A stretch of DNA of 64,000 bases from Tachypleus tridentatus (Eukaryota > Arthropoda > Merostomata > Xiphosura > Limulidae), in the NCBI RefSeq assembly GCF_004210375.1, contig NC_134837.1, forward strand, positions 21,337,586-21,401,585, given 5' to 3'. A program made the translations under genes and the position numbers. Every line of letters starts with the position of its first letter. The stretch's first letter is position 1. The notes under the pieces were generated by a model. It was not told the DNA's origin, searched no databases, and saw only the letters and a program-made list of their open reading frames with translations. This document shows positions 1-11,819 of this stretch, piece by piece.

Positions 1-228
1 CGTCACACCAAGCATGCTCGCTCTTTCAGCTGAGGAAGCGTTATAATGTTACGGTTAATCCCACTATTCGTTGGTAAAAGAGAGGCCCAAGACTTGGCGG
101 TGGGTGGTGATGACTAGCTGCCTTCCCTCTAGTCTTACACTGCTAAATTAGGAACAGCTAGCGCAGATAGCCCTCGTGTAGTTTTGCACGAAATTCAATA
201 TCAATTGAAAATTTTAAACAAACAAACA
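1..228 (+). repeat. Thr-SINE, 5' part cut by window edge
   Basis: Begins inside the tRNA-like head; the body and the AAACAAACAAAC tail follow. Confidence 0.9.
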
Positions 229-552
229 CGTAACTCATAGTCAAGAAAATCTTTAAGTTGTTCTTGTTTCAAGTTACCTTTGTTGCTGTTGAACTAAGTA
301 ATACGTGTTATGGTAACTAGGTAATACATGTTACCACAGAGTACGATATTGTTTACGATAGCAGTGTCCTTTTGGTAGATCTTGGTGCCTGAACAGTTGG
401 ATTCTCATCCAGTGAGAGCGACCTCTGTATAAGTAAACTACAAGAACAAGAACTATGTTTGTGTTTAGTGCATACCGAAAATTAATTATCTGAGGTATCA
501 CCTTTAGTTACTGTCTCATTATTTTCATAAATATCAGCTCCTTCGTGAGAGA

Positions 553-831
553 GGCCCGACATGTCCAGGTGGTTAGGTGCTCGACTCGTAATCTGAGGGT
601 CGCGGGTTTGAATCCACGTCACACCATATATGCTCACCCTTCTGCTGTGGGGGCTTTATAATGTGACAGTCAATCTCACTATTCGTTGATAAAAGAGTAG
701 CCCAATAGTTGACGGTGGGTGGTGATGACTAGCTGCCTTCCCTCTAATCTTACACTTCTAAATTAGGGACGGCTAGCACAGATAGCCCTCGTGTAGCTTT
801 GCGCAAAATTAAAAAAAAACAAACAAACAAA
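553..831 (+). repeat. Thr-SINE, full length
   Basis: Starts GGCCCGACATGTCCAGGTGG. The head has the CTCGTAA anticodon-loop sequence (Thr CGU) and a B box GGGTTTGAATCC; body and (AAAC)n tail follow. Confidence 0.92.
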
Positions 832-1199
832 TCTTCGCGCGAGTTTTAGTGTTACCTGATAATCGACATCTTGAGTCAATCTCCTGTTATACAGCGGACC
901 TATCCGATACAGTTTTACCTGGATATACCTCTTATATAAACAACGTTCTTCTGTTTTCTTTTTATTAACACTTAACATAAGTTTAAGGTGTCTAGAAATA
1001 AGAAAAGACAAAACTAAAGACAGATTTGAATCCACATTACACCAGATTGCATCGTAATGTGAATATTTAATTTTTATCCGTCAAACTATCCGTTAACTTT
1101 GGACTTTTCATCCACTTCTAAACGATAAAATCATTTTCTGTTTCGATTGAAATCGCATTTATTTCCCTAACACAGTGATGTTACCATTGTATCAGTCTC
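832..1199. other. No gene seen
   Basis: AT-rich sequence between two SINE-type repeats; the reverse open frame at 763-1035 runs into a SINE tail and is not convincing. Confidence 0.6.
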
Positions 1200-1300
1200 A
1201 AGTTTTCCAAACTTATTATGGTTCGATTCCCGTGTAGGACAGATAACTTATGCCACTAACGTGTAGCTTTGGGCTAAAAGAAACCAACCACAACAACATG
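1200..1300 (+). repeat. Possible old tRNA-derived SINE remnant
   Basis: ATGGTTCGATTCCCGTGTAGG, GACAGATAACTTATG and GTGTAGCTTTGGGCTAAAAG follow the SINE-2/3 layout but are diverged. Confidence 0.4.
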
Positions 1301-1393
1301 TCCTTAACGACTGTGGGATACATTAACCATAACAAATTATTAACTACTTTTTGATTACTACACACATTTAACTACTTGTATTTCCTTCTCATT

Positions 1394-1506
1394 CCTACTG
1401 GTACAGCGGTAAGTCTACGGATTTACAACGCTAAAATCAGCGGTTTGATACCTCTTGGTGGACCCAGCAAATAGCCTAACGAGGCTTTGCTATAAAAAAC
1501 ACACAT
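1394..1506 (+). repeat. SINE-3 (third tRNA-derived family)
   Basis: CCTACTGGTACAGCGGTAAG, TCTACGGATTTACAACGCTA and GAGGCTTTGCTATAAAAAAC. Confidence 0.75.
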
Positions 1507-2595
1507 TTCTTTCTTCAAATCAATATCTGCCTGTCTAGTGTTTTGTTTGTGACATTCGTTTTTTTTTTGTTTTTTTTTACATTATGCTGTGCTTCCATAA
1601 CAACGAGGAACAAGAAGGAATATTGGTCTATCAGCCTGGTACAGGTTCACAAATAGCGTAGTTGAAGTGTGCAACACTAATTTAAAGTCTCTCTCTCCTT
1701 TCTTTTTTTTTTTTAGTTTTAATGTGTTCTTAAATACCATTCAATAGCAGGAAAAAAATTACCGTTTCTAGATGTCACTACTGGGATATCATTAGAGGTA
1801 TTTTTAATGTCATCTACTACAGTTCTTTGCTTACATTTCCATTATAATCATCCATCTGCAGTAAAAGAGACGTAATTATTGACAACCTCCATAGGTTTGA
1901 TAAAGTTTGTAACAACAAAGAAATTTGGGAGGAGGCTGGAAAAAAACCTGATTATTCTTTTAAGAAAAAAAAGATTATTTATACAAAACATAATAAGAAA
2001 CATTCTCATAAATCACATGGATAAAGAAAGCTCATTTAAAGTTCAAGCTACTTGGGTGATTACATGTATAAGTGACAATATCACCACTAAACTAAAAATA
2101 ATATCATTAGACTTTCTTATTAAAATAGTACAAAAATAAGGTATCTCTTAAATAATCAATAATAAGCTGTGAAGCCACTGAATGTGGACTATGTGATAGA
2201 TTCCATAGTAAAACGTTGTTTATGAAGTAATTTGTGGCATAAGTTCTACTACGTATATTGAAGAAACTCTCCAACACGTATATGAACATGACGTCTAAAA
2301 ACGTCAATAGTAACAATACTCTTGTAGAATATAGGACATAACAAGATCAGAACATATTATCGAATGTCAAGATTTTATTTAAATATTATAATTTTCTGGA
2401 TATAAAAGTTAAATAATCCATTTCAGTCAAGGAAAAAGAAATCTAAAATGAACAAATACTTAAAGACCAACCTTTGTATTTCTTCATCTTAAATACTTTA
2501 AATACGACGAAGTCTCAATTCACAATTGTAAGGATTGAAATACATGTTCAGACACTGTTCTGCATACGTATTGATATAATAAGATAGAGAATACG
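1507..2595. other. No gene seen
   Basis: AT-rich with T runs. Short frames at 1879-2139 and 2107-2316 are low-complexity and unsupported. Confidence 0.6.
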
Positions 2596-2607
2596 TACCA
2601 ATACAAT

Positions 2608-2876
2608 GGCCTGGCATGGCGTAAGGCGTGCGACTCGTAATCCGATGCTCGCGGCTTCGCGCCCGCGTCGCGCTAAACGTGCTCGCCCTCCCAGCCGTGG
2701 GGGTGTATAATGTGACGGTCAATCCCACTATTCGTTGGTAAAAGAGTAGCCCAAGAGTTGGCGGTGGGTGGTGATGACTAGACTAGCTGCCTTCCCTTTA
2801 GTCTTACACTACTAAATTAGGGACGGCTAGCACAGATAGCCCTCGAGTAGCTTTGTGCGAAATTCAAAACAAACAA
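2608..2876 (+). repeat. Thr-SINE, CG-rich young subfamily
   Basis: Head with TTCGCGCCCGCGTCGCGC; 8-base target duplication TACCAATA on both sides. A 5-base duplication (actagactag) lies in the body. Confidence 0.93.
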
Positions 2877-2884
2877 TACCAATA

Positions 2885-3994
2885 TAAAAAAATGTTTAGG
2901 ATATGTTCTATTCTTAATTTAATGATGTTAATAATTTGTTTATTGGTTTACACAAGTTATTTGTTTAATATTGCTAGTTTGATCAATATCAAGTCAAGAA
3001 TGTTTTATATTATTTTAACATTAGCGAATGTACTCGTATTCGTTGGGCTCGTATATTTTAGCAACTGCATAAAATTTATCACGAAAGTAAAAATTAAAAA
3101 TATTGATCCAATTTTAAACTTAAATTATTTTTCAATTGAGATATTTTCTTTATATCACTAAGGTTTTAATAAACATCAAATATCCTTAATAAATCTAGAC
3201 TATAAATTAAGAAATCGACAAATACCTTTTCCAGTTTTTTGTTTATGCATTTCATTTTATACTTTCAGTAAATAGACTAACAATATTAGGTTATACTTCT
3301 CGACATCCCTGATTATACTTCTGTTACTAAACAACATAACATAAAAGCCATTGTTGAAACGCATTGTTATCAAAATACACTGCTTTTTATTATATTATAT
3401 ATATTTTTAATATTATACATTGTTAATCTAACTGATATACTTCAGGGTATACTACGGGCGTGCATATGCGCACGAACATGGATAAGAGAAGTAATAATAC
3501 CCAAGTGTATACCCTCAGGGTCCACTTAATATGGGAGCAATATTTCAGGTTTCAAGGTTCTTTAATCTTTCACGCCTTTTTATTATTATTTAATAATAAG
3601 TTACTAAGCTGTGTTAGTGAATTTGTACGATATCGATGGCTCCTGACAAAGCTGTAATAGCAAAATATTTAGTTAAAAATTTACAACCTGGAGATATAGA
3701 TCGTGATTTTATTTACGCTTATAGAAATATCTCATAATAACTTCCAGCTTACGTTAAACAAAGTTAAAAATGATAAAATAAAAACAATAATTGTATCACG
3801 TTTTTAGGGATATGTTTGCTTAGTCTAAAAGAGATATCACTATAAAGAACATTTAGATAGGTTTCTATATATAAAATAGCATCATTCCAGCATTACAAAG
3901 AACTGTTTCAATCCCCCATTTATGTCTTAGAGTTTTCAAGTGTGTGTACAATAACATTTATTCTAATAACTTGCTTGGTCTCACTGTCGTCCCC
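2885..3994. other. No gene seen
   Basis: AT-rich. The hydrophobic frame at 2853-3161 begins inside a SINE tail and is rich in Ile, Leu and Asn as expected by chance. Confidence 0.55.
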
Positions 3995-4110
3995 ACTAGC
4001 GACTCAGCGATAATTCTGAAGTCTTATACTGCTAAAAATTTGTTTTCATACACGTGGAAGGCACAGAACAGAAAGCTCATTACGTAGTTTCATGTTTAAC
4101 AACAAACAAA
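3995..4110 (+). repeat. Possible old SINE-2-like remnant
   Basis: GACTCAGCGATAATTCTGAA, GGCACAGAACAGAAAGCTCA and TGTTTAACAACAAACAAAC keep the family layout only. Confidence 0.4.
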
Positions 4111-4389
4111 CTATCAGTTGTACCTCCAGTACTTGAATATGTATTAAACTTATTAATGAAACTGCGATAATTTTCTTTTACTTTAAATAATTTTAAATGT
4201 TTTGTATATACATTAGCCAGATTTACTTATTGCATGAATTTTATTAGTAAAATCATTTTCTGAAATAAATCGGCTTCAGTTTTATGCGAATTAAAATATG
4301 AACCTATACACTTTACTAATGAACATTAAAGCATATTTGCAAACAGTAAGAGCAACACTATTTTTTACCATATTGTTTAATGTTGGGGT

Positions 4390-4788
4390 GTAACAAATGA
4401 TACACGTTTCATCAGTCAAATGGAAAGTCGATATAATTTGAATTATTTAATACTTGTAGCAAAACCAGTTTCATGAGTAAGATGGAAAGTCTAATCACTT
4501 CAAAATTTTAAGTGCTTCTAAACTACTACACTTTTTATCAGTAAAGTGAAAAGTTTAAACATTTAAATTGATAGAAACTTGTGATATCAAACTTCACATT
4601 AACCACATAGAAAGTCTGTTCTCTATCAGTTGTTAAATAACTGTTTCATTGCAAGTTTTATAAAGCAAGTGAAAAATCTACACACATTAAATTGTTACAT
4701 AACTTTGATAACATACGGTTCACCATTCAGGTAAACAAATTACACACTTTGAATTATGAAATACTAGTGACAGTACAAAGTAAATAAA
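4390..4788 (+). repeat. Decayed 62-bp satellite, block 1
   Basis: Diverged tandem units with the pattern ...cactacagtttcat.agtaa.tggaaagtctacacacttt.aattgttagatacttgtg. Ends at a SINE (4789-5035). It resumes beyond the LTR-like copy A at about 6040. Confidence 0.6.
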
Positions 4789-5035
4789 GCTACTCGAGGG
4801 CCATCTGCGCTAGCCGTCCCTAATTTAGCAGTGTAAGACTAAAAAGAAGACAGCTAGTCATCACCACCCACCGCCAACTCTTGGGCTACTCTTTTACCAA
4901 CGAATAGTGGGATTAACCGTCATATTATAACGTCCCAAGGCTGAAAGGGTGAGCATGTTTGGTGCGACCGGGATTCAAACCCGCGACCCTCAGATTACGA
5001 GTCGAACGTCTTAACCTACTTGGCCATGCCAGGCC
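4789..5035 (-). repeat. Thr-SINE inserted at the satellite/LTR-like junction
   Basis: Full head, ending GGCC at 5035. The A-rich tail is missing at 4789. Confidence 0.9.
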
Positions 5036-5042
5036 TTTATGC

Positions 5043-6040
5043 TGTTAAAAATCTATTGCGAAATTCCAGTCTATTTGCGAAAATTATAGAACACTTTTGA
5101 GCATAAGAATCAACAATATATGTGCGTACGAAATCATTAATGTATCGTCAGTATTGTTGTGCAATCTGAAATTTCTAAAAATTATCTTCAAGCCTATAAA
5201 AGTGAGCTATAAAATACGTTAGAAACGAGTACAATTATTGGTTTGCTACAACTGGTGTACTTTAGACCTCGGAAACCGTAACTAAACTTAACGCTTACTC
5301 TCGGGAAGGCTTGACATGACCAGGTAGTTAGGGCGCTCGACTCGAAATCTGAGGATGGCGAGTTCGAATCCCCGTCACACCAAATGCTCACCCTTTCAGC
5401 TGATGAGGCGTTATAATATGAAAGTCAATCCCACTATTCGTTGGTAAAAGAGTAGTTCAAGAGCTGCCTTCCCTCTAGTTTTACACTGATAAATTAGGGA
5501 CGGCTAGGGCATATATAGACCTCGTGTAACTTTGCATGAAATAAAAAAACAAATAAATACTATCGGGAACTTCACATATTTGACCAGAAATGTTTATAGA
5601 TTTTGAACATTACAATCTTTATTTTTAGCAGATTAACATCGGGCGTTAGTATTTTTACAAAGGTATTATACAACCACAGTTGTGAAAAATTCACTTGCAA
5701 TCAGGAAAGAGTTAGCTAGCTTTCAGTTGAATGAATTTTATGTGCATTAAATCGAAATTATTTCGCTCATCGTGAACCCTCGATAATATATCAGGGAAGT
5801 TCTGGATTAAATAACCATTATTATAAATTTTATTATTGTTTGTATGATAAAATATATTTTGATTAAAAAAGAAAGAAGACAGCGTGCATCAGTTTTGTTA
5901 GCAATATCATAACTTTAATATATATCGTCATTTAATTAACTTTAAAATTCTGATTATCACTTAACTCAGTTTCAGGCTATTTCAAACTGCAATACTTAAC
6001 GTAATAAACTGAGGGCTCGTCCGAGTTAAACCACAATACG
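5043..6040 (+). mobile_element. LTR-like 0.8-kb element, copy A (with nested SINE)
   Basis: Matches copies B and C over its length: AAGAATCAACAATAT, TAGACCTCGGAA, TTTGACCAGAAATGTTTATA, GAACATTACAA, TTAATATATAT and GGGCTCGTCCGAGTT near the 3' end. A SINE at 5308-5558 lies inside, and 62-bp satellite flanks both sides. GGGCTCGTCCG resembles a proline-tRNA primer-binding site, which suggests an LTR retrotransposon end, but no internal coding DNA follows. Confidence 0.6.
5308..5558 (+). repeat. Thr-SINE nested in LTR-like copy A
   Basis: Flanked by ACTCTCGGGAA and ACTATCGGGAA, an 11-base target duplication with one change. Splitting occurs at a point that is continuous in copies B and C. Confidence 0.9.
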
Positions 6041-7125
6041 TGACAAATGTCTACATTAGGTTACTGTTAGATACTTGTGAGAGTGCAGTTCTTCAGTAAG
6101 ATAGAAAGTCTACATGCTTTAAAATCTTAGATACCCGCAATACTAGAAGTTTCATTAATCGAGTAAAAAGTCTACACGTTTTAACTGTTTAGGTACTTGT
6201 GCTACTACAATGTGTATAAGTTGAAAGTCAACAAATGTTGAATTCTGTCAAATATTTCTAACTCTACAAATTACCCCAGTTAAGTGAAATATTTAATCTC
6301 TTTGAATCTTGTGACATTACAAAATTCATCAATTAGGTTTTGTTTGTTTGTTTTGAATTTCGCGCAAAGCTACACGAGGGCTATCTGTCTAGCTGTCCCT
6401 AATTTAGCAGTGTAAGACTAGAGGGAAGGCAGCTAGTCATCACCACCCACCGCCAACTCTTGGGGTGCTCTTTTACCAACGAATAGTGGTATTGACCGTA
6501 ACATTATAACGCCCCCACGGCTGAAAGGGCGAGCATGTTTGGTTGGACGGGGATTCGAAACCGCAACCCTTGAATTGCGAGTCGAGTGTCTTAACCACCT
6601 AGCTATGCCGGGCCATCAATTAGGTAAAAAAACTCACAAATCGTGAATTGTTGAATAGTTGTGACACTACATGTCTTATAGAACGCGTTAAAAGTTACAC
6701 ACTTTAAAATGTTAGATACCTTTGAGAAGATAAGTTAACTACTGAGATAGAAATTCTACTTCTTTGAACTGTTAAAAAAAACTTGTGAAAGTTCGTCAGT
6801 CGGCTTCAGAGTCTAAACACTTACGTACTTTTAACAGTATAAGCCTCATCTATCAGGTGGACTTTACATTTGTAGATACTGGGACTACTGTAGTTTTTAT
6901 TAGTCATGTGAATGGACGGAACATTTGGATTGTTAGATACTTGCGACAAAGCAGATTCAATAAACCAGATGAAATGTATACATTTGATTGTATTCGAAAA
7001 CACTTCTCACGCAACTAATCTCATCAATCAGAATTAATTATTTGTGAAGCTTAACCAATCAGATGGGTACGCTTTGAGTTATTAAATATTTGCCTCAAGG
7101 TATTGTATGAAACTCCTGATTCGTG
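6041..7125 (+). repeat. Decayed 62-bp satellite, block 2 (with nested SINE)
   Basis: Continuation of the same unit, e.g. GTTAGATACTTGTG at 6067 and AGATAGAAAGTCTACATGCTT near 6100. A SINE (6339-6613) splits it. The open frame at 6785-7018 is read through this repeat and is not a gene. Confidence 0.6.
6339..6613 (-). repeat. Thr-SINE nested in the 62-bp satellite
   Basis: Target duplication CATCAATTAGGT on both sides. Confidence 0.92.
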
Positions 7126-7232
7126 ATCAGAAACGGTTACCGCCGACTGCTCTAAACCATTCAAGGCACCAGAGAAGAAGCGCGAGTGTTTTCCCTTATG
7201 ACAAATCATTAACCTTCCTCTGATAAAGGGCT

Positions 7233-7370
7233 CAACGAATAGTGGGATTGACCATCACATTATAACGCCGGCATGGCTGAAAGAGTGAGCATATTTGATG
7301 TGACGAGGATTCGAACTTACGACCCTCGGATTACGAGTCGAGTTCCTTAACCACCTGGCCATGCTGGGCC
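7233..7370 (-). repeat. Thr-SINE head fragment
   Basis: Only the tRNA-like head and the first third of the body; lacks the 3' part. Confidence 0.85.
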
Positions 7371-8072
7371 TAATGTAAAAGTAAAGAAAAACTTTTCTAA
7401 AAGAAAGCAAATGTAGGTATAAATAATATCAATCTTTCAAAACAATGCATTTAAAATAATGACATTCAAATCACCCCTACATAATAACATAAACACACAT
7501 TGTAGTAGAATGTTAACTGATAAAAGAGGATACATTATACTCAGTTGTGAAGGAATAGTTGTGTGTGTGTGTGCTATGTGTTAATTCTTGTTTGTGCTAT
7601 TTGTAAGGAGGATATAAATGTCATCTTACTTTCTGTTTGTATCGTTTTTGAAGGACGGATATCAGCCATCTCTTCGTTTACTTACTTCTTAGAAGAATGT
7701 TTTTTACTTGCTTGTTTGTTTTTTAGTGAAATGTTTCAATAAAGTTGTATTTATAACCTATAACCAAGTTCTAAATAAAATAAGGTTCCCACTGTGATAT
7801 TTATTGTGTATCTATTATTGATTGGTATTTCTTGTTTCATTCTGTGCTTAAGGTTTATAAAGGAACGCCAAATTTCTGTAAGAAAACTAACTTCGTGTGT
7901 GTAATGATAACATTAATTTAGACTAGAATTATGTTGTTGTTGTTTTAGTTACAACTAATTATTAATATTTATAAAAACATATTCTCCGTATGGAACTATG
8001 TCTCTTCAGTGAAACTGGCTGACATTATTGTTATGGTTAGGGAGTTATCATGTAATAAAAGTAGCGAAGAAT
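7371..8072. other. No gene seen
   Basis: AT-rich, with a (TG)n run at 7558. Confidence 0.6.
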
Positions 8073-8250
8073 TTGTTTGTTTGTTTTTGAATTTCGCACA
8101 AAGCTACTCGAGGGCTATCTGTGCTAGCCGTCCCTAATTTTGCAGTGTAAGACTAGAGGGAAGGCAGCTAGTCATCACCACCCACCGCCAACTCTTGGGC
8201 TACTCTTTTACCAACGAATAATGGGATTGACCGTCACATTGTAACGCCCA
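8073..8250 (-). repeat. Thr-SINE, head missing, at the end of the Penelope-like relic
   Basis: Tail and body present up to GTAACGCCC; the tRNA-like head is absent. Confidence 0.88.
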
Positions 8251-8995
8251 AAAGCGGAAGAAAACATAACACAGAAATTCAGATTTCTTGCTATGATATT
8301 TACAGACATTCCCAGAACTTGTGACTCAGTCGTTTTGTAAGTGTTGGTACAAAGGTAAACATTGTATAGCATTGTAAAATTCTGTTGACCTGTTGAGATG
8401 TTTAAAATAACATTTCGGTGAGCAATCTGAACCATCCGTAGAAGGCTGTGCTACCTCATGCCTGGTATATGTACTGGAAGATATTACAGCTCTAAGGTGT
8501 TTACAAAAATGATACCCCAGTCTACGGGCTGTTTCTACAATATATGGTTTGTAACACCTACTACACTGGATGATGGGGCAGTCATTAGTAACTTTTGTTG
8601 TATGATATTAGCTACTAACCAAAAGATGGTACATTAAAACCAAGGGGTTCTATCCTGTTGATGTTTGGTTTTAGGTTGAGTGGCAATGACATTGGATACC
8701 GTGTGTATCTGGTTACAAGGTTTTTTGATTACATTGTTGGCCAGTTCGTTACATTTTTTGAAAAAATTCCTGCCATTTCAGTAGTTTTGGAGAGATGTTC
8801 TTTGTCCTCAGAATATAAACAGTCTTGTGAGGTCCCTTTAGGAATGGTAGACTTGGTTTCGTAGGAATGAAAATAGTAATAGTTTAGGTAAGCGTGACTA
8901 TTAATGCTATTGTGATGTAGAGAGGCTTTAAGATAATAGGATAAAACTGGGATGTTTATGTCTAGAAATGAGAATTGATATCGAAAATGTGACAA
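8250..8995 (-). pseudogene. Penelope-like reverse transcriptase C-terminus and GIY-YIG endonuclease relic
   Basis: Minus-strand frames give SFLDINI, a stretch ending ETKSTIPKG, then SEDKEHLSKTTEMAGIFSKN, the connector region of Penelope-type polyproteins. A GIY-YIG-like endonuclease follows: CSRCYKPYIVETARRLGY (family CxxCxxxYIGETxRRL) and HLRAVISS near 8490, then EVAQPSTDG. The catalytic-type Y and R are present but the Gly of YIG is replaced by Val. Frames shift several times. It continues the reverse-transcriptase relic beyond the Tc1 insertion. Confidence 0.7.
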
Positions 8996-9025
8996 GTGTA
9001 CTTAAGAGCTGGATGAAGTTTTCAC

Positions 9026-10276
9026 TACTACATGGCCAATAGTATGTAGACACCCGATCATCACACCCATATATGCTTGTTGAGCATCTCATTCTAAAAT
9101 CATGTGCATCAATATGGAGTTGGTCACCCATTTGCTGCTGTAACTGCCTCTACTCTTCTGGGAAGGTTTTCCACTAGATGTTGGAACATGGCTGCGGGGA
9201 TTCGCTACTATTCAACCACAAGAGTATTAGTGAGGTCGGGCACTGATGTCAGGCGAGAAGGCCTAGCTCGCAGTCAGCATTCCAATTCATCTCAATGATG
9301 TTCGTTGTGGTTGAGGACAGAGCTCTGTGTAGGCCAGTCAAGTTTTTCCACACCAACCTCGACAAACCACGTCTTTATGGACCTCGCTTTGTGCACGAGA
9401 ACATTGTCATGCTGAAACAAAAAAGATCCTTCTCCAAACTGTTGCCACAAAGTTGGAAGCATACAATTCTCTTGAATGTCATTGTATGCCGTAGTATAAA
9501 GAATTCCCTTCACTGAAACTAAAGAGCCTAGTCCAAACCTTGAGAAACAGCCCCAGACCATTATTTCCCCTCCACAAAACTTTACAGTTGGCACTGTGCA
9601 TTCAGGCAGGTAGAGTTCTCCTGGCATCCGCCAAACCCAGATTCGTCCATCAGACTGCCAAATAGTGAAGCGTGATTCATCAGTCCAGAGAACGCATTTC
9701 CACTGGTCCAGAGTCCAATGGCGGTATGCTTTACACCACTCCAGCCGTTGCTTAGCATTGTGCATGATGATCTTAGGCTTATGTGCGGCTGCTCGGCCAT
9801 GGAAACCCATTTCATGAAACTCCCGACGAACAGTTCTTATGCTGACGTTGCTTCCAGAGGCAGTTTGGAACTTAGTAGTGAGTGTTTCAACTGTGGACTG
9901 ACAATTTTTACGCACTACACGCTTCAGCACTCGGCGGTCTGATTCTGTGAAGTTATCTGGCCTACTGCTTCGTGGCTGAGCTGTTCTTGCTCCTAGATGT
10001 TTCCATTTCACAATAGTAGTACTTACAGTTGACCGGGACAGCTTTAGCAGGGCAGAAATTTGATAAAATGACATGTTGGAAAGGTGACATCTTATGACAG
10101 TGCCACGTTGAAAGTCACTAAACTCTTCATTAAGACCCATATACTGCTAATGTTTGTTTATGGAAACTGCATGGCTGTATGTTTGATTTTATGCACCTGT
10201 TAGCAATGGGTGTGGCTGAAATAGCCGAACCCACTAATTAGAAGGGATGTATACATACTTTTGGCCATGTAGTGTA
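9026..10276 (-). mobile_element. Tc1-like DNA transposon, nearly full length
   Basis: About 1.25 kb bounded by imperfect terminal inverted repeats: CTACATGGCCAATAGTATG at 9028 and its counterpart ending near 10276, each next to a TA dinucleotide, the usual Tc1/mariner target. It encodes one transposase on the minus strand. The element sits between the reverse-transcriptase and endonuclease parts of a Penelope-like relic and so inserted into it. I recall closely similar ends (ACTACATGGCCAAAAGTATG type) from fish Tc1 families. Confidence 0.9.
9109..10140 (-). pseudogene. Tc1 transposase, broken by in-frame stops
   Basis: The reading frame runs 344 codons without a frameshift, the usual Tc1 transposase length. 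The first 282 residues are open. Helix-turn-helix region at about 1-115 ([14 protein letters not shown] at 27-40). The DDE domain has D154 in WTDESRF, D245 in FQHDN and E280 in NEHH, giving the Tc1 DD34E spacing. A TGA at 9292-9294 replaces the Trp expected after NEHH. Further stops fall near 9274, 9208, 9205 and 9121, before the natural TGA at 9109-9111. The catalytic triad is intact, but the C-terminal 60 residues cannot be made, so it is probably inactive. The low divergence of the open part suggests a fairly recent insertion. Confidence 0.9.
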
Positions 10277-10279
10277 GTC

Positions 10280-11100
10280 GATGAATGTCTTTACTTAAGC
10301 TTTGGTACGTTAAGATATTGTCATTGTAATGGATAAGAAATTAAAAAATTATCATTGAAAGTAACCAACCAAAAGGACCCATTTTTGTGTCCATGGAAAC
10401 ACCAGTAATTTGTTGATAGAATTGATCATTGAATCCAAAGGTATTCATTGTGAGAACTAATTATATGATACGAAAAAAGGCTTCAGTCATGGAAAATTTA
10501 GTTTCTTGCTTATTCAAAAATTGTTTCAGAGCTAGCATGACGTCATTATGAGGAATAACAGTGTACAGAGACTGTATATCCGTGATAAAAATGTGACATG
10601 TTTTGTGTGATGAAAGTCTTGAAGACGGTTTACAACATCGATTATGTCTTTAACATAGGAGGGGAGAAAGATAAATAAGGTTGGTTGGGCAAAAACTAGA
10701 TAATTAGAGGTAATTACAATTTGCAATTATGAGGCGATCAGGATAATCAGATTGGTGAATCTTGGCCAATACACAGATTATTCCTGTTTTGTATTTTTTA
10801 AATTAGGATTTTAGAATTATGAGAGAGTTTGTTGCATTTTATAAGCACTTGGACTGTTTTCTGAATGTGTTTCTGATATTCAGGGATTTGATCTTTGTTG
10901 GGTATCTTGTAGTTGTTGGGGTTTTTCAGTTTTCAGAGGACTTCTTGCATCTAAAGTTTTCGTTGCTATATCACCACAGTTGTGTCTTTGTCAGCTACTT
11001 TAATTACTATGTCTTTGCATTTTTGAGTAAAAATAATGCATTTTTTCTTATTTATTCATACTGAGTATAGGAATATTTTAGTTTTGATTTAGTTCATATA
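10280..11100 (-). pseudogene. Penelope-like reverse transcriptase relic (upstream half)
   Basis: Minus-strand translation in shifting frames gives VIKVADKDTTVV (family motif close to IKPADKGGAVV), then LPSYVKDIIDVVNRLQDF near 10640, SLYTVIPHND near 10560, and QQITGVSMDTKMGPF near 10390 (family close to ITGxAMGTKMGPSYAN). These are the finger and palm motifs of Penelope-type reverse transcriptases. At least six stops or frameshifts interrupt it. The coding relic runs into the Tc1 terminus at 10276. Confidence 0.72.
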
Positions 11101-11819
11101 TTTCAGTTCGAACAAAAGGAACGAAGGTATCAAGTATTTGTGGTTCTCCTTCTGCACGTGCTCTTTCACGTTGTCTCAGCTCTAGTGACATAAAAATCAT
11201 GTCTCAGATGTGGTATGTTGACAGTTGGATATCGGAGAGAGGAAGTTTGTTAGGAATAGTTAAAACACTTTTAGTGAGTACCTGTTGTGGGAGTTTGGTT
11301 ATGATAATTCAAAGTTTCTTCCTATTTGGTAAGTTTTGGGTTCTTCAAAGTTTCATGGTAAACATTTTGAGCTGAAATGTTAGTAATGAGGTAGACATTG
11401 TTTCGAGAATTTTCAGTTTCCTTGGTTTGTTATATCGTACTTTGTAAATGTGTTACTGGTAGCTCTCATAAGAAATCGAAATCTGTGTAATTTAGTATTA
11501 ATAAGGTTTGAAATGATAATCAATGAAGTTTAAAACCAGTTGCCTTGTGACGTAAATAGTTTTTTTTCAAAAATAATGTAGATACTGAATCTATTCTTGG
11601 ATAATGTGGACGTGAAAAGGCTTAACTCTGTTCGAAAAATATCTGTTGGGAAAGACCAAAGAAAGATCAGTATATCTTTTCGGAGATTGCTGTGCACAGA
11701 CTTGATTGATGGTATGAGTAAAGTGCGTTAAATAATGAACATTCTTGACAGAGTGTTGTTCCGCAAGACGCGGGAAGAAGTTCGATAAGTGATAACAAAG
11801 AATAAATTGACACATCTAA

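Noticed and set aside
10819..11064. Phe-rich 81-codon + frame
   Set aside because: Shadow of the decayed Penelope reverse transcriptase on the minus strand.
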